This document shows positions 11,552-24,300 of a stretch of 64,000 nt of DNA, piece by piece (the stretch's first letter is position 1; every line of letters begins with the position of its first letter). The notes beneath the pieces were generated by a model. The model was given only the letters and a program-made list of their open reading frames with translations, ran no database searches and was not told the DNA's origin. A program made the position numbers and the translations under genes. The stretch covers positions 33,066,255 to 33,130,254 of the forward strand of contig CM046877.1 in assembly GCA_025667525.1 (NCBI GenBank), read 5' to 3'. Source of the stretch: Glebionis coronaria (Eukaryota > Streptophyta > Magnoliopsida > Asterales > Asteraceae).

Positions 11552-14500
11552 TTACATGAGACTACTAGCTGGTATCAAACCAATACCCCGAGTCAATTTA
11601 GAATGCTTAGGGAATGCTAACGCCTTCGTAAATGGATCAGCTAGATTGTCATCTGTATGAACTTTTTCTATCTTAACATCACCCATCTCAATGGTTTCTC
11701 GAAGATAGTGAACTTTTGCGCGGAAATGTCTAGCACCCTTGGTGACTCTGCTTTCATTAGCTATAGTAATGGCTCCAGTATTGTCACAATACATATCAAT
11801 GGGATCTTCAATTGTGGGCATAATACCAAGCCCAGAAATGAACTTACGAATCCAAACAGCCTCTTTAGTTGCATCAAAAGCAGCTATATACTCAGCTTCT
11901 GTAGATGAAGTTGCAAAAATACTTTGCTTTGTGCTCTTCCAGTCAACAGCACCTCCATTTAGAACGAAAACATATCCAGTCTGAGATTTTAGGTCATCAG
12001 CATCTGTCAGATATCCAGCATCAGTGTAGCAAGAAACCCTGAGCTCTCGTTTTTCGTCACCACCATAAACCAGAAACATATCCTTAGTATTCCGTAAATA
12101 CTTAAGAATAATTTTAACAGCAGTCCAGTGAAGTTCACCAGTACTCTGTTGAAATCGGCTTGTTATGTTCTAAGCGAACGCAACATCAGGACGAGTACAT
12201 CTCACAGCATACATAATTGATCCTATAGCCGAGGCATAAGGAACATTCTGCATGCGTTGCTTTTCAGCTGGTGAAACAGCACATTGTGACTTACTCAATT
12301 TAGGGCTTTCATGCATTGGGATAGTTCCACGCTTGGAATTCTCCATATGAAATCTTTTCAAGATTTTCTCAATGTAAGCACTTTGACATAAACCAATTAA
12401 CCGTCTAGATCTATCTCGGTAGATCTTGATTCCAAGAATATATGCAGCTTCTCCTAAATCTTTCATAGCAAAACATTTTCCAAGGTAGGATTTTACCCCT
12501 TTCAACATTGGAATATTGTTCCCCATGAGCAATATGTCATCAACATATAGAATTAGGAAAGTAACATTACTCCCACTGGCTTTGTGATATACACATGGCT
12601 CATCTTGATTCTGAGTGAAACCGAATTTCTTAATCTCATCATCAAAACGCTTATTCCATTGCCTAGATGCTTGCTTAAGTCCATAAATGGAACGCTTGAG
12701 CTTGCATACTCGGTTAGGATATTTAGGATCGACAAAACCCTCAGGTTGCACCATATAGACTTCTTAGGAAAGATGTCCATTGAGGAAAGCGGTTTTGACA
12801 TCCATTTGCCAAATCTCATAGTCATAGAACGCGGCTATGGCTATAAGAATCCTTATAGCTCTAATGTCTGCTACAGGAGAAAAGGTCTCTTCATAATCAA
12901 CCCCGTAGGTTTGAGTGAAGCCCTTTGCTACAAGACGAGCTTTAAAGGTGTGTACTTTGCCATCCATGTCAGTCTTTTTCTTGAATAGCCACTTGCTACC
13001 AACGGTTCTACCGTTAGGAGGAAGATCAACTAATACCCAGACATCATTATCTTTCATGGATTGCATCTCCACATTCATCGCATTAAGCCATTTTTCGAAT
13101 TCAGGATCCAATAATGCAGCTTTATAGTTAGCGGGTTCTCCAAGATCCCCTAACTCATGCTCCTCAGCATCGACGTATAAACACATTCGATCTGGTGCAC
13201 GGCGTGTCCTAGAGGACTTACGAATGGGATTGATATCACTTTGAGGTTCTTCAATTTCTTGATCATCCTCATCATGATCTAAGCCAGTGTCATCAGAAGG
13301 ATTTGTATCTTCATCTTGAATAATTTCAAGATCTTCTATACTCCCACTTGCTTCTTGATCTAAGAGATTACTCTCAAAGAACTCAGCATTCCGAGCAACA
13401 ATAACTTTGTTCTCAGGTGGGTAGTAGAAGGAATATCCCATCGTTTCCTTTGGGTATCCTACAAAGATACACTTAATAGATCTGGGTTCCAGTTTGTCAG
13501 GTTTGGTCATCGTATCACGTTTAACCAAAGCTTCACAACCCCAGACTCTTAAGTAAGACAACTTAGGGGCTTGCCCATGCCATACTTCGTATGGTGTCTT
13601 TTCAACCTTCTTAGTTGGAACCATGTTGAGTATGCGTGCAGCAGACTCAAGGGCATAATCCCAAAAGGACTTTGGAAGAGTAGTTTGACTCATCATGGAT
13701 CGAACCATGTCTAGCAGTGTTCGATTCCTCCTCTCAGACACCCCATTATGTTGAGGTGTGTAGGGAGGAGTTCGATGGGCAATAATCCCATGCTCCTTAA
13801 GATGATCCAAAAATTCTTGACTCATATATTCACCTCCACGGTCAGATCGTAGTGATTTTATGGTCTTACCGAGTTGATTTTCTACTTCCTTTTGAAACAC
13901 TTTAAATGTCTCAAACACTTCATGTTTATGCTTTAACAGGTAAACATAACCATACCGACTAAAGTCGTCAGTAAAAGTGACAAAGTAGTTAGCTCCTTGC
14001 CTTGACATGATTCTAAATGGGCCACAAACATCAGTATGTATTAGTCCAAGTAGATCTTTAGCCCTTTCCACTTGATGTGAATAGGGTTTTTTTGCCATCT
14101 TCCCAGACATACAAGAGACACACTTTTCAAATGACTTAATGTCAGTTGAGGTGAGAAGTCCATCATGTTGTAACTTTTCCATGCGTTTCTTGCTTATGTG
14201 TCCAAGACGACAATGCCACAAGAGTGTAGAGTCCAAAGTTAATTTGGCTCTTTTATTGCTAACAGCAAACATAGAACTATCATTTGTTTTAGAACAAGAC
14301 ATATCAGTTTCATAAATGCCATCCCCTCGGGGAGTAGCAGTAAAATAAACAACGTTATTCCTAGAAACTGAAATTGCACTATTCGAATCAAAACAGTTTA
14401 CAAAACCATCTTTAAACAAACCAGAAACTGAAATAATCCCTCTAGTGATAGAGGGAGCATAGTGACAATTGTTCAAAACAATAACTAATCCACTAGGGAG

Positions 14501-15628
14501 ACATAAATGATAATTTCCAATAGCTTCGACTCCTGCATGTTGACCATTGCCCATGTACAGATTCAAAACTCTTGGATTCAGCTTCTTACTTCCCCTTAGA
14601 CCCTGAGTATTATTACAAATGTGAGTACCACAACCAGTGTCATATACCCACGAATTACTCGGAAGGGAATATAGTTCTATAGTGAAAATACCTGAAGTGT
14701 TGGCTTCTTGAGACAACCTCTTCTTTTTCTGCAACTCGGCTAAGTGCTCGGGACAGTTCCGTTTCCAATGACCTATCTGACCACATTTGTGACAGGGGTC
14801 GTCCTTAGAAGGATTATCCTTTTTGGGTGGTGGAGGATTTCTGTTCGTGGGAGCATAAGATGGTTTGTGCTCGGGAGCATAAGCCAACTTATTCTTTCCA
14901 TTACCATAATTCCCCTTCGCAGCCTTAGGCGGTTTTCTACCTTGGTTTTTCTGGACCTTGCCTGCACGCACATTATGAAGTGCAGGTGAAACAACCTTCT
15001 TGGGAAGTGTTTGCTCATGTTGTTTAAGCATGGCATGCAGTTCATTCACCGAATTCACAGTCTTCCCCATGCCATGCATGTGGAAGTTTTGAACAAAACT
15101 GTCATACTCCTTGGAAAGGCCTATCAAGATCAGGCTTATTCCATAGCTGACAGTCACGGGGTGACCAAGACGCTCCAAGTTCTCAATGTAGCCCTTCATC
15201 TTAAGAACATATGAGCCTACATTTTGACCATCCTCAAGCTTGCACGCGTGAAATTCACGCGCAGTTTGAAGAAGTTCCTGTTCTGCTTGCTGAGAAAACA
15301 TGGTTTTCAGCTCCTGCAACATGTCATATGCTCCGAGATGGGTTAGATTTCGTTGGATCTCTAAGTCCATAGTCATGAGCATAAGGGCAGCAATGTCCTT
15401 TGACCCTTTGACCCAAGCAGCATGAGCTGCAAGAGCATCGGGAGGGACTTGGTGACCAGGAGTTGCAACAGGTGCAGCAGGAATTGGATGTTCCAAGTAT
15501 TGTTCCTTGTCTTCAGCTGATAGGATAATGCGCAACTGGCGGTACCAATCAATGAAGTTAGGCCCAGTGAGTTTGTGTTTCTCGAAGAAACTCCTGAGTA
15601 CCGAATTGTTTCCGACATTGGTAGTCAT
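11552..15628 (-). pseudogene. Copia A gag-pol polyprotein with two nonsense codons
   Basis: One continuous frame of 1359 codons (with stop), broken only by TAA at 12766-12764 and TAG at 12172-12170; no frameshift is needed. The first replaces a glutamate codon in the stretch FLNGHLS(E)EVY, the second a glutamine in AFA(Q)NIT, judged against Copia B. Domains in order: gag (LTGPNFIDWYRQL), zinc knuckle CHKCGQIGHWKRNC, protease VYDTGCGTHIC, integrase with HHCC and DDE motifs (HTDVCGP, RSDRGGE, NGVSERRN), RT with LYVDD, and RNase H (SSTEAEY, YCDNTGA). The start ATG at 15628 gives the N terminus MTTNVGNNS, alignable with Copia B. Unless the stops are read through, the product ends in RT before the YVDD motif, so the element is probably inactive but only recently so. 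Confidence 0.92.
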
Positions 15629-16403
15629 CTACAATTAAAAAGTTCAAACAATTAGTATTTTCGATAATTACATTCTTAATAGAATTAACTACCCAATTAA
15701 TTACTAATTAAGACTAAGATCCATCTTGTACTCCCACTCTTACAAAAGGACTGTCCAATATGTAAACAAGTGGGGCAAGAGGTAAGCGACGAGCGTTAAT
15801 TGCATAACATGCAACTCTTAGACTTTATGAGACCGTTCAAGACACTAGTAAAACGGTAGTAGTGTCATGAGCATGTTTAGTCTCATCTTATGCCTCGGGT
15901 CCAGGGTCTGACCGTGCATACTCGAGTTAAGTTAACCAAGCAAGAACATGCAAATATCACACAGGGTCTGACCGTCGTGAAAAATTTGCCATGGGTTTGA
16001 CAAGGCCCTTAGGACTGTCCAGAGAAGCCAAATCAAATGCACGTGTTCTTAGTTGGCTGGCATACACTTAAATTTCACATAGGGTATAACACATAAATGT
16101 GGTAAAACATGTGTACAAAGAAGCATGTAAACAACTTTGTAGCACGATTTTTAAAAACTTTTAGTAATGACACTGTAGTGATCTACGATGGTTCACGGTA
16201 GCTCCAATCGAACTCGCAAGCAAGCGCAGGACCAGACCAGCGCAAGGCAATAGTCGGATATCCTTTAGGTGTGACTGTGCGCACCGGCTTATACCCGCCT
16301 TATAGTTTGTTCTAGTGGGTGAGCCGTACATCCCATGAGTCCATAGCGTCCAGTTTTTATTTTCATGAAAGCGTGTTTCAATAGTGTTTAGGTCCTTTTA
16401 TTT
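15629..16403 (-). other. Leader of Copia A without a visible primer site
   Basis: Non-coding. It contains CAGGGTCTGACCGT twice (about 15904 and 15963). At 16284-16310 it has a 27-bp stretch that matches the leader of the Athila-type remnant (49607-49633) at 25 positions. No iMet-type primer site is visible next to the LTR remnant. Confidence 0.5.
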
Positions 16404-16991
16404 TTAAAACTGATTATAGCTTAAACCCCATTCTAGGGTTTTGATCATAAACCTTCCTCAATCTCTTGCATACGGGTATCCAAGGGATTTAAGCTGTTTT
16501 GGGACGATTGTTTAGTCCCTATAGAAGGTTCATAATCAAAACCCTAGAATGGGGTTTAAGCTATAATCAGTTTTAATAAGAGAGAAGGAGAGGCAAGGTT
16601 TACAGATTTTGCAACTGTAATTTCGTGGCTATGAGCATGGGTTGAGGTTGTATTTATACCCTCACAACCCTAAGTATGATAAGGATAAAAAATAAACTTT
16701 AATCCTTATCAAACTCAAGTCCTATGTCAATCACAACTCTCACCAATCCTTATCTCCTAAGTACAGCTGAATGTAGACACTTAGAACTATCTCTAGAAGC
16801 TTCTGAAGCCAGCAAGGGATAAGCTCAAAGTAGAGATATGTGTCTTAGTTCTCACCATGTCCAAACATTCTATTAACAGAAGGTTTTTTCCGTGAAGTAT
16901 AAAAACGTGCTTTAGTGTTTGATGTGTGTGCCCCCAATAGGCTCACACACCTCAGTCACATTTGTCTATCTCCTACGAGCATGAACTAACA
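16404..16991 (-). repeat. 5' LTR of Copia A, truncated and partly inverted
   Basis: Bases 16535-16991 match 10224-10681 of the 3' LTR directly. Bases 16404-16538 match about 10132-10266 in reverse orientation. The result is a 42-bp inverted repeat (16404-16445 and 16535-16576) around an 89-bp loop. About 460 bp of the LTR end (the counterpart of 9674-10131) and the primer site are missing. Confidence 0.85.
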
Positions 16992-16996
16992 AAGAG
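16992..16996. repeat. Target site duplication of Copia A (right copy)
   Basis: AAGAG directly after the LTR end, identical to 9669-9673. Confidence 0.85.
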
Positions 16997-17849
16997 GTTA
17001 AGATATGCAGCAGCAGATGTTGTATGACAATGTAGCCCGGTTACTGTTATTTAGACATGTAGTGTTTTATGAAATATGTCATGTTTGCGTTATTCTGCGT
17101 TGATATCAACATGGATTCTGACAGTTAAACGAGGGGTTTAGCTTTGTATGGTTTGATATTTTTGGATGCGTCTGAGCAGTTGCCGGCTTATTTGGCTGCT
17201 CCTGAGTGAAAGAAGCATCATGTTACACTTATTGCTCTTGCACAAACAGCCGAGGGATGCTCAAACGTATAAATATTGTTGTATTTTAGTCTGAGTTTGA
17301 TTAGATTCTCTTTATGCTTGTGCATGTTGGTTATGCTGAGATTTTTATTATTTTGTATGAGGGATGAAGATGTGACAATGACTGACGTGGTGGTTCAGTA
17401 TGTCGAAGATTGCAAACATTTAGATAAGTGTGAGAGATTTGGCTTTAAAAGGTTTAGACTTAAATATCCTAACCTGTTAGAGAATCAACTGTCAAAGGGG
17501 TTTGGCACATTTACTTTATAAACAGTAGCTACTCAGTCTAACATGTTATAAAATCATATTCAATTTATTTGTATCCAAAATGCAATCCAGTAATTCATAT
17601 TGCTTATTATAACAACATCTGGTATGCAGCACATACATGAGATGTTTTTTAATCACATTCCTCTTTGCCATTTAAAATAGCAGGTATACAAATTTTTCAC
17701 TACCAAGAGTTAATGCAAAAGGCCAACAATTGTTTTTGCCGGCTAGAGACTAATTTACCTGTGTCCTTGCCAAGCCTTTGAATTTCTGTACAGTTAATGA
17801 TAATAAATTAAAAGTAGTAATGTTTCATTAAATTTTTATTTTTTGTTGG
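16997..17849. other. Low-copy intergenic DNA right of Copia A
   Basis: No recognised gene. A plus-strand open stretch at about 17276-17520 (peptide piece YVEDCKHLDKCERFGFKRFR) has no family I can name. The sequence is the continuation of the target into which Copia A inserted. Confidence 0.25.
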
Positions 17850-18075
17850 ATCGTGGAAGTTTAAGGTTTTCGATTTATTGATCGAGACATCGCATTTCGG
17901 AACATCGATGGAGCAGAGTTGGGACAAGCAGTGGCGTGTCTTTCGAACTCGGACAAATCAGGTTTTTACCATTGCAGCTTTTGCATCAGTTACTATAGTT
18001 TGGGTGTTTGGCCTTATGCCGGCGATTCTGACACTATGGACATTAGGGAAGACGGGAGTTGGTCTTCCTAAATAA
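17850..18075 (+). pseudogene. Pectin methylesterase fragment
   Basis: The plus-strand frame starting near 17853 reads VEV-stop-GFRFIDRDIAFRN, then GQAVACLSNSDKSGFYHCSF, then a diverged tail ending in TAA at about 18075. It matches the core of plant pectinesterases (family pattern GF.A.DITF.N, QAVALR..SD.S.FY.CSF). These secreted enzymes remove methyl esters from wall pectin. The glutamine of QAVA is kept, but the following GYQDTLY block with catalytic Gln and Asp is replaced by ISYYSLGVW, and there is a TAA at 17862-17864. Only about 70 of the roughly 300 residues of the domain are left. The longest ORF here is in another frame and is a shadow. Confidence 0.7.
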
Positions 18076-18581
18076 TAATCAATACTAAAATTTCTGATAT
18101 GTGGGGCCTGTAGATTTTTAACAAACACGAAACAAGTGGATGAATTAGCAATACTAAGATGCAATTTATCATATAAAACGATCTGAGTAAGAAGAAGTGA
18201 GTAAAGCTGTAGGAACGTTAGATGCAAAATTGAAAGAGGCAATAAGTGAGTGCATTAGTGTACAAAGTATAATAGATTGGCAACCGTGGCTTTTCAACTT
18301 GATTAAATGGCGTATTCAACCGTAGCTGGATGTCGGGTGTTTGGTTCTTTAGTTCATAGCGTTATATGCATTCATGTGATCACTTAATCATACTGGTAAT
18401 CTACTATAAAAAAAACAATATGCACGTACTTAATATATTTAGTATAGGAATAGTTAGATAATTAGTATATGTAGTAGTCACACACTCACGGTGTCACCTG
18501 CGCACGATATGCACGCATCTTTGATGTACAAGAGTTGGTCCAAATGGTAGAGTGGACATGATGAAATAATAGTGTCATATA
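18076..18581. other. Intergenic DNA
   Basis: AT-rich; no gene, repeat or signal seen. Confidence 0.4.
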
Positions 18582-19043
18582 CTCATACACAATGTTCTCA
18601 GACCCGGGTCGACCCGACCAGGTCAACCGGTTGACCCGTCCAGGTCAAACGGTTGACCCGGTTCCGGCTAAAAAACAGGTCATATTGACCGGGGTTTCAT
18701 ATTTTCGAAACCCGGGTAGACCCGCCGGGTTTAGGATGACCCGGGTCAACCCGGTTCTCGAGACCCGGCTGGGTTTCGATTTTTTCGAGTTTTTTTCTTT
18801 TTAAAATATAAATTTTATGTATTTGTGACGAAATTTTATTTTTACATATTATATTGGTTAGTAAACAATTTATTTCTTCAATATACGAAAGTTTTTATAG
18901 TTTTTTCATATAACTTTTATTAATTATTAAAAATATGAAAAAAAAAAATTAAAACAGGGTTAACCTGGGTTGACCCGGTTTGACCCGGACCCGGTGACTC
19001 GACCGGATCAATTTAAAACCCGGGTTTCAAAACATTGCTCATA
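18582..19043. mobile_element. MITE-like element with GC-rich GGGTC/GACCC ends
   Basis: A 450-bp element (18588-19037) whose ends mirror each other: CACAATGTTCTCAGACCCGG on the left and CCGGGTTTCAAAACATTG on the right. It is flanked by CTCATA on both sides (18582-18587 and 19038-19043), a candidate 6-bp target duplication. GACCCGG-type motifs fill both arms around an AT-rich centre. No transposase. The superfamily is uncertain. Confidence 0.55.
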
Positions 19044-21727
19044 GATCATTTGAATGTAACAAACTGAATTGTAGCATAAATTGAAAGAGAACTGGTGTTG
19101 ATCGATATTCATTCCAACAAGTTATTATATTCTACATGCTATCTATATCTATTTACTTGACAGTTGACACTATTTTCCTATAACCAGATTTATTTTGGTT
19201 TTCTTGTATTTTCTACTTAATTCACTGTGACTTGGAAGCGTTAACAAATTTACTGACTTGGTAATCCCTACAATTGGATTAGTCTTAGGTGTAATAACCT
19301 CTAATATAGGTGCAAATATATAAGTATTTAGGGGATACACTAGACTTAGAATCGGATGATTATCCGGCTTCTAAATCCAAAGTGACGGATTCTAAATCCG
19401 AGGAGTAGGCTTTTAATTCAACTGTGATAGTGTTAAGACCCCGGTAAGGATACAAAAAAGTGCTATCTCTTTTTTGTGATCATATTTTCTGTAGTTATTT
19501 GGTATGTTTTTTTATGTGTTGGCGTACATATATCGAGCTATATTTGTAATTAGTCTCAGTGTGATTGATGTAAGTTTGTGTATATTTAAACTAATTTCGA
19601 GCTATATATTTCACATGCCTTATAGTTTCAGCTTTATTCTTAATTTTAGAAAAAAGTTTTTTTTCGTACGTTTAAAATTTTAAAAAATTAATATTTTCTA
19701 GAAAAATGTAAATTTTTTCTTGTGAAAAAAATAAAAACTTCAAAGTCACAAATAAAAACTTTTTTATTTTTATGAACAGTAAAGCGCAATTGTAAAAAGT
19801 ATGAAAAAGGTTAAATATTGTAAAAAAAATTCTATTTTTCCAATAATAATGTAATTTCTTTAAAAATTTAAAAAATAATTTTTAATATAGTTAATTATAA
19901 ACGTTCGTTGTCGAAAAGGATAAACATCGCAAAGAGATAATCCTAAAAATAAATAGCAATTAAGCAAAAAGATATACACAACAAAAGTTTACAACCACAA
20001 AGACTAACATCATATGATTAGTAGATAAATTATTAATGGTATCATATGGTATTTATGCACCAAGAGTCATTCAACCATCGTCAATTGACTTAATTCGTCA
20101 TGTAATCTACATTTGACCAATATAAATAAAAGTTTGGATATGTTTGGTACAGCCAACTTTATCAAATATTTGAATCATGAAAGTATATATATGATCATTC
20201 TATTAAATTTTTTTATAAATGACTATTGTTTTGCGTTGCTCTCACATAGGTGCTACCGGCATCATCATAAAACCGTATGACTTGATGATGCAAATTAGAT
20301 ATTATTTAGATGTTGACTTATCTTAGTTTATGTTTTGACACGTTTTAGCAACTAAATTGATGTTGAAAATATTGTATACTAAAGCTAAACAAGATTAATT
20401 AACTTTTTTAACGAAAAAATAAAATTGAAACGTTATAAAAATGTCAATTCCTTTCTTCATTTTCCTTTTCGCTAGGCGTAATAAGAGCCTAAGACCACAT
20501 TCATTACCGTGACATCAACGTCATCACCTTGCCTACAACCGAGTACTTCACTTTTGCTCCAATAAAGTCAAGGTTAAGCTAAACGATCTTACTAAAAAGG
20601 AAACAGGTCATCAGATTATATATAAAAAATTAGAAAATATATGAATTTTTAGTAAAACTAATTTTTAATTAGTTGTTAAGAAATTATTACAAAAGTTTGT
20701 TATAAAAGAAATGAAAGGTTAGCATTACACATTTAGTTTATAAATAACTTTCAATTAAAAATAATCTAATAATTGATATTAGATATGTTAATCTTAATAT
20801 TTTGATTTGAGTTAAATTCGGAGTTATGATGTGTATATGGATTTTTTATATAATAGTATAGATAATTATAAATCTTTAAGTTTCGTACACTTAAATCGTA
20901 ATATATATACATAGTTTTTACACATTTACATTTTTTAACAAATGAAATGATAATAAAATGAAATATATGATTTATTGCTTCGACTAAGTATGTATAAAAA
21001 ATAAATACTATACGAAAATGATGTTAAACACAAAATTTATTTCATATTTAAGTCATTTAAAAATACTTAATCGGCTAGAGTGTAATCAATAAAAATATAT
21101 TCGGACATTACTACATACATTGGGGCATACTTTGTTAGTCTTTCCCAGGGCATTCGAATCCTCGGGACCGGCCCTACTTGAACGTTATTTTTATTCCTTT
21201 TCGCAATTGGATCTTCGTGAGTTTGCTCTGTCACATGTATTTCTTATTTCAATAACACCAATATTTACTTAATGAGAAACACAAATAATCTAATTCCTTT
21301 ATCGTGTGTCAGGATAATTATGTCTTAGGAGACAATCTAATGAAAACTAACTAAGCTTACCCAGAACTCTTTTGTATAAGCACTACCAGAAGTTTCCATT
21401 ATATCCATTTATATTAGTATGTATACGACAATGACTGGAGTTGGATTATACGCATATTTAAGTCAGGTTATTAACAAAAAGGTTGTATATTAAACTGGTC
21501 AATAGTTGCTCAAACCGTTGCTCTTTTATTCTCATTGAAACAATATTAGTTTTGTGTTTATAAAATAGATAAAACAAAATTATGTCCATGTCAAAGAAAA
21601 AAACAAACATAAATTTAGCGTTACTTAAGCGTAAACTATAACTAAAATATACTAAAGATTAAATTTAGAAAACAGTGAACTGAAAACGCACAAACAATAA
21701 ACCCTCCAGAACAACAACAAAAGCGAC
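19044..21727. other. AT-rich intergenic DNA, possible Helitron body
   Basis: No gene found. If the Helitron end at 21756 is real, part of this stretch is its body, but I could not find a 5' end. A transposon-like scrap with GGGACCGGCCCT is at 21165-21180. Confidence 0.35.
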
Positions 21728-21756
21728 CCCGCCCGTTGGGCGGGTTACGACGCTAG
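21728..21756 (+). mobile_element. Helitron 3' terminus
   Basis: CCCGCCCGTTGGGCGGG forms a tight hairpin, followed after about 10 bases by the terminal CTAG and a T, the usual Helitron 3' end (CTRR inserted before T). The 5' end was not identified. Confidence 0.55.
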
Positions 21757-21783
21757 TATGTATATATATATATATATATATAG
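21757..21783. repeat. (TA)n microsatellite
   Basis: A run of alternating T and A directly after the Helitron end. Confidence 0.9.
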
Positions 21784-23479
21784 TTGTATAACTTCAGTTT
21801 TTGGTTCAATTTTTAGGTCCGATTGTCAAACCCATATCCAACCCGAAAACAAAATTAGTAGTTCGGTTCCGTTCGGTATGACCCACAACCTGAATTCTAT
21901 TTTTGGTTTGGTTCTAATTCAGGTTAGATTCGTTTTGGTTTTCGATTATCATGGGCCAAACACAAACAATAGACACCCCTACTAGAAAGCATGATGCTAT
22001 GGGTATAGTACTACTGTGGGTAAATATTAGTTTTTATTGATAAATGTTCAATATCTTTTTAAACATAGGTTGTGCATGGTTTTAAGTTAGCAGTTGATAT
22101 GGACATTTATCACATAAAAACTAATACTTACATGTTCATATCGACCGCATGGTTTTTAAACTTTCATAGAATGTTTTTTAAATGTTCATAAAAACTAATA
22201 CATAAACGTTCATATGAACATCTACGTAGGGTCTAATTGCCGTGAAAATTGAAAACCATATGAATCATGTCTCTATACTTTATGCTACAACTAAATCACA
22301 CTATACCACTCATGTGAGTCAAGTATACGAGACAATGAAAGTTTGAGAGGGTAAGAGAAAAGAAGCAAGCAAGACACATAGGAAAAGGCACAAAAGGTCA
22401 ATTAGCACGTAGGAAGAAAGCTAAGAAAAAACCTAATAGCTACAAATAAAAAAGACTCCTAATGACATACAAAGTTCATCGATGTAAACTATCATTAGTC
22501 ATATTTAGGAAGAGCCATTTAATCAATTTAGAAAAATGAATATTAGACTATCACTAGAGATGCTCAATTAAGGCTAAGAACGACCATTTTATGAGTTATA
22601 TAATAACCTAATTTCTCACGTGGAAGCAATTTAACCATTAGGTCAAATTTAATTTCTAGTGCAATAGATTCTCTAGTAGTTATTCTCATATTAAACAAAA
22701 TGTAATTTCTACATTTGCGTAATGAACTGTAGCAAACATGAAATTTATATAACCACACAATGCATGAGGTAATAGGGTTTAAAAATGTACCATTGCATAT
22801 CTTGACAAAAAAATATAGTTAAGGTTATTTACCTTAATAGATCTTGAGGCCATTAACATTGAATTGTATAAACAAAGTTTACACAATTTATTAGAACAAT
22901 CTTGAATGGTTCTCAGAAATGACTCATTTATCAATCGTATTGCAATGTAAATTACTTGAGTCTTTCATATGAAACATCCTAGTTGTCAAGCTGGCTTCAT
23001 TGTGTACTTTAAGCAATTATTAAACAAGTTTGTCTAACAATTTAAAAAAGTAGACTCAATATAACATCATCAACACAAGTGTGAGTTATGATCGGATGTA
23101 TGTTCTTAAGAATTCAAATGCATTTATTCACTAAAAAACATGTCAGTTAGATTCGATAATGATATCAGTTATAATTTGAATAATGAATTGATATGTATTC
23201 GAAATCTTTCTTGATCCCACGAACACTCCTTTAAGAGAAAATAACTAAGATTTTCAAAGAGTGTTTCATGTTTTATAGTGAGACATTTATCTACTTGAAC
23301 TAAAAAAACACAATGATAGCATAAGACGACCCTTATCAATAGATTTGACAAGCTTACATAGATTTTGAACCTAAGAGTGTTAATGAACATAACAAGGTAT
23401 ACAAGATGTTTATGTAATAATTATAAACCGAGAGATGTTAATCCTATAGATGTTATTTAATCGAGTGATTACTCTTATG
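21784..23479. other. AT-rich intergenic DNA
   Basis: No gene seen. At 22060-22230 there are repeated scraps of ATAAAAACTAATAC and GTTCATAT in both orientations. Confidence 0.35.
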
Positions 23480-24057
23480 AAAATAGGGAAAGAAAAGAAA
23501 ACGGAAACGGGTTACGCTAAAAACAACGTACATCGTAAAACGCAACGACAATTCGACTAAATTAGAAAAATATTTTGAAAACTTAACTTAAAATAAACTA
23601 ATTAAACTTAAAAAGAAAAATTAAAACTAGTTTAAAACTACAAACGGGCTAAAAAGTTCAAATAACGAAAGCACGAAATTAAGTAACGAAAGTAGAAACG
23701 CGACATAAAATTTTTTTTATCAAATTTAAACTCTACAAAAGCAAATTTATTTTTCTACATCCTAAATGACAAAAGAAATTTTTTAGAAAAAGAATTATAT
23801 TTTTTGACTTTTATATAGTTTTTTGTGAATTAAAAACCATTTAAATTAATTAAATGATTTAAAAATGTTAAACGATTTTATAAAAATCCTAAAAAATTAT
23901 TTAAAATGATAAACTCTATTCGAAACCAACGAAAAATAAAAGGCATAAAAATAAGCTAAGAATAAAGTACGAAATAAGCTATAAAAGCTGATAATATAAA
24001 AATAAGTTGAAATAAAAAAGGTATAAAGAAAACATAAAAGGAACAAGTAACCAAAAG

Positions 24058-24140
24058 TGACCACAGAGCAGATGGTTGGGGTGTTGGGCTGTTGAGCAGC
24101 AGGTCACGGGTTCAAGTCCCACTACTGGCGCTTTTGTTAC
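24058..24140 (+). repeat. tRNA-like unit 1 (SINE-head-like)
   Basis: Contains an A-box-like GAGCAGATGGTTGGGGTG and a B box GGTTCAAGTCCC, with a CTGTTGA loop that resembles the anticodon loop of tRNA-Asn. The anticodon stem and acceptor arm do not pair well, so it is tRNA-derived and not a working tRNA gene. Confidence 0.45.
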
Positions 24141-24214
24141 TTTTTATTGTCAGCTAAAAAAAATAAAAATAAAAATAAAAGAGAGTATGAAAGAAAATAT
24201 AAACAAAATGTAAA

Positions 24215-24300
24215 GAGAGCACAGATGGTGAAATGTGGTTCTTGCTGTGTCTTTCTGTTGTGTAGGGTCAAGGGTTCGAGACCAACAGTGGTCTCATTTT
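24215..24300 (+). repeat. tRNA-like unit 2
   Basis: A diverged relative of unit 1 with CACAGATGGTGAAATGTGG and a B box GGGTTCGAGACC. It lies about 160 bp after unit 1, following an A-rich linker. Confidence 0.4.

Larger units (their letters stand above)
9674..16991 (-). mobile_element. Copia element A, complete but mutated
   Basis: A 7.3-kb minus-strand Ty1/copia element bounded by TG...CA ends and a 5-bp target duplication. Order on the minus strand: rearranged 5' LTR (16991-16404), leader, gag-pol (15628-11552), short 3' tract, polypurine tract CCAAGTGGGAGC (10693-10682) and 3' LTR (10681-9674). No primer site can be found, because the end of the 5' LTR has been replaced. It is related to Copia B at 40131-48083: gag starts, protease DTG, integrase, RT and polypurine tract all match closely. 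Confidence 0.9.

Noticed and set aside
17878..18075. Small membrane protein of 65 residues
   Set aside because: It is an out-of-frame reading of the pectin methylesterase fragment; the family match lies in a different frame.
24058..24140. Functional tRNA gene
   Set aside because: A and B boxes are good, but the anticodon and acceptor stems do not pair.
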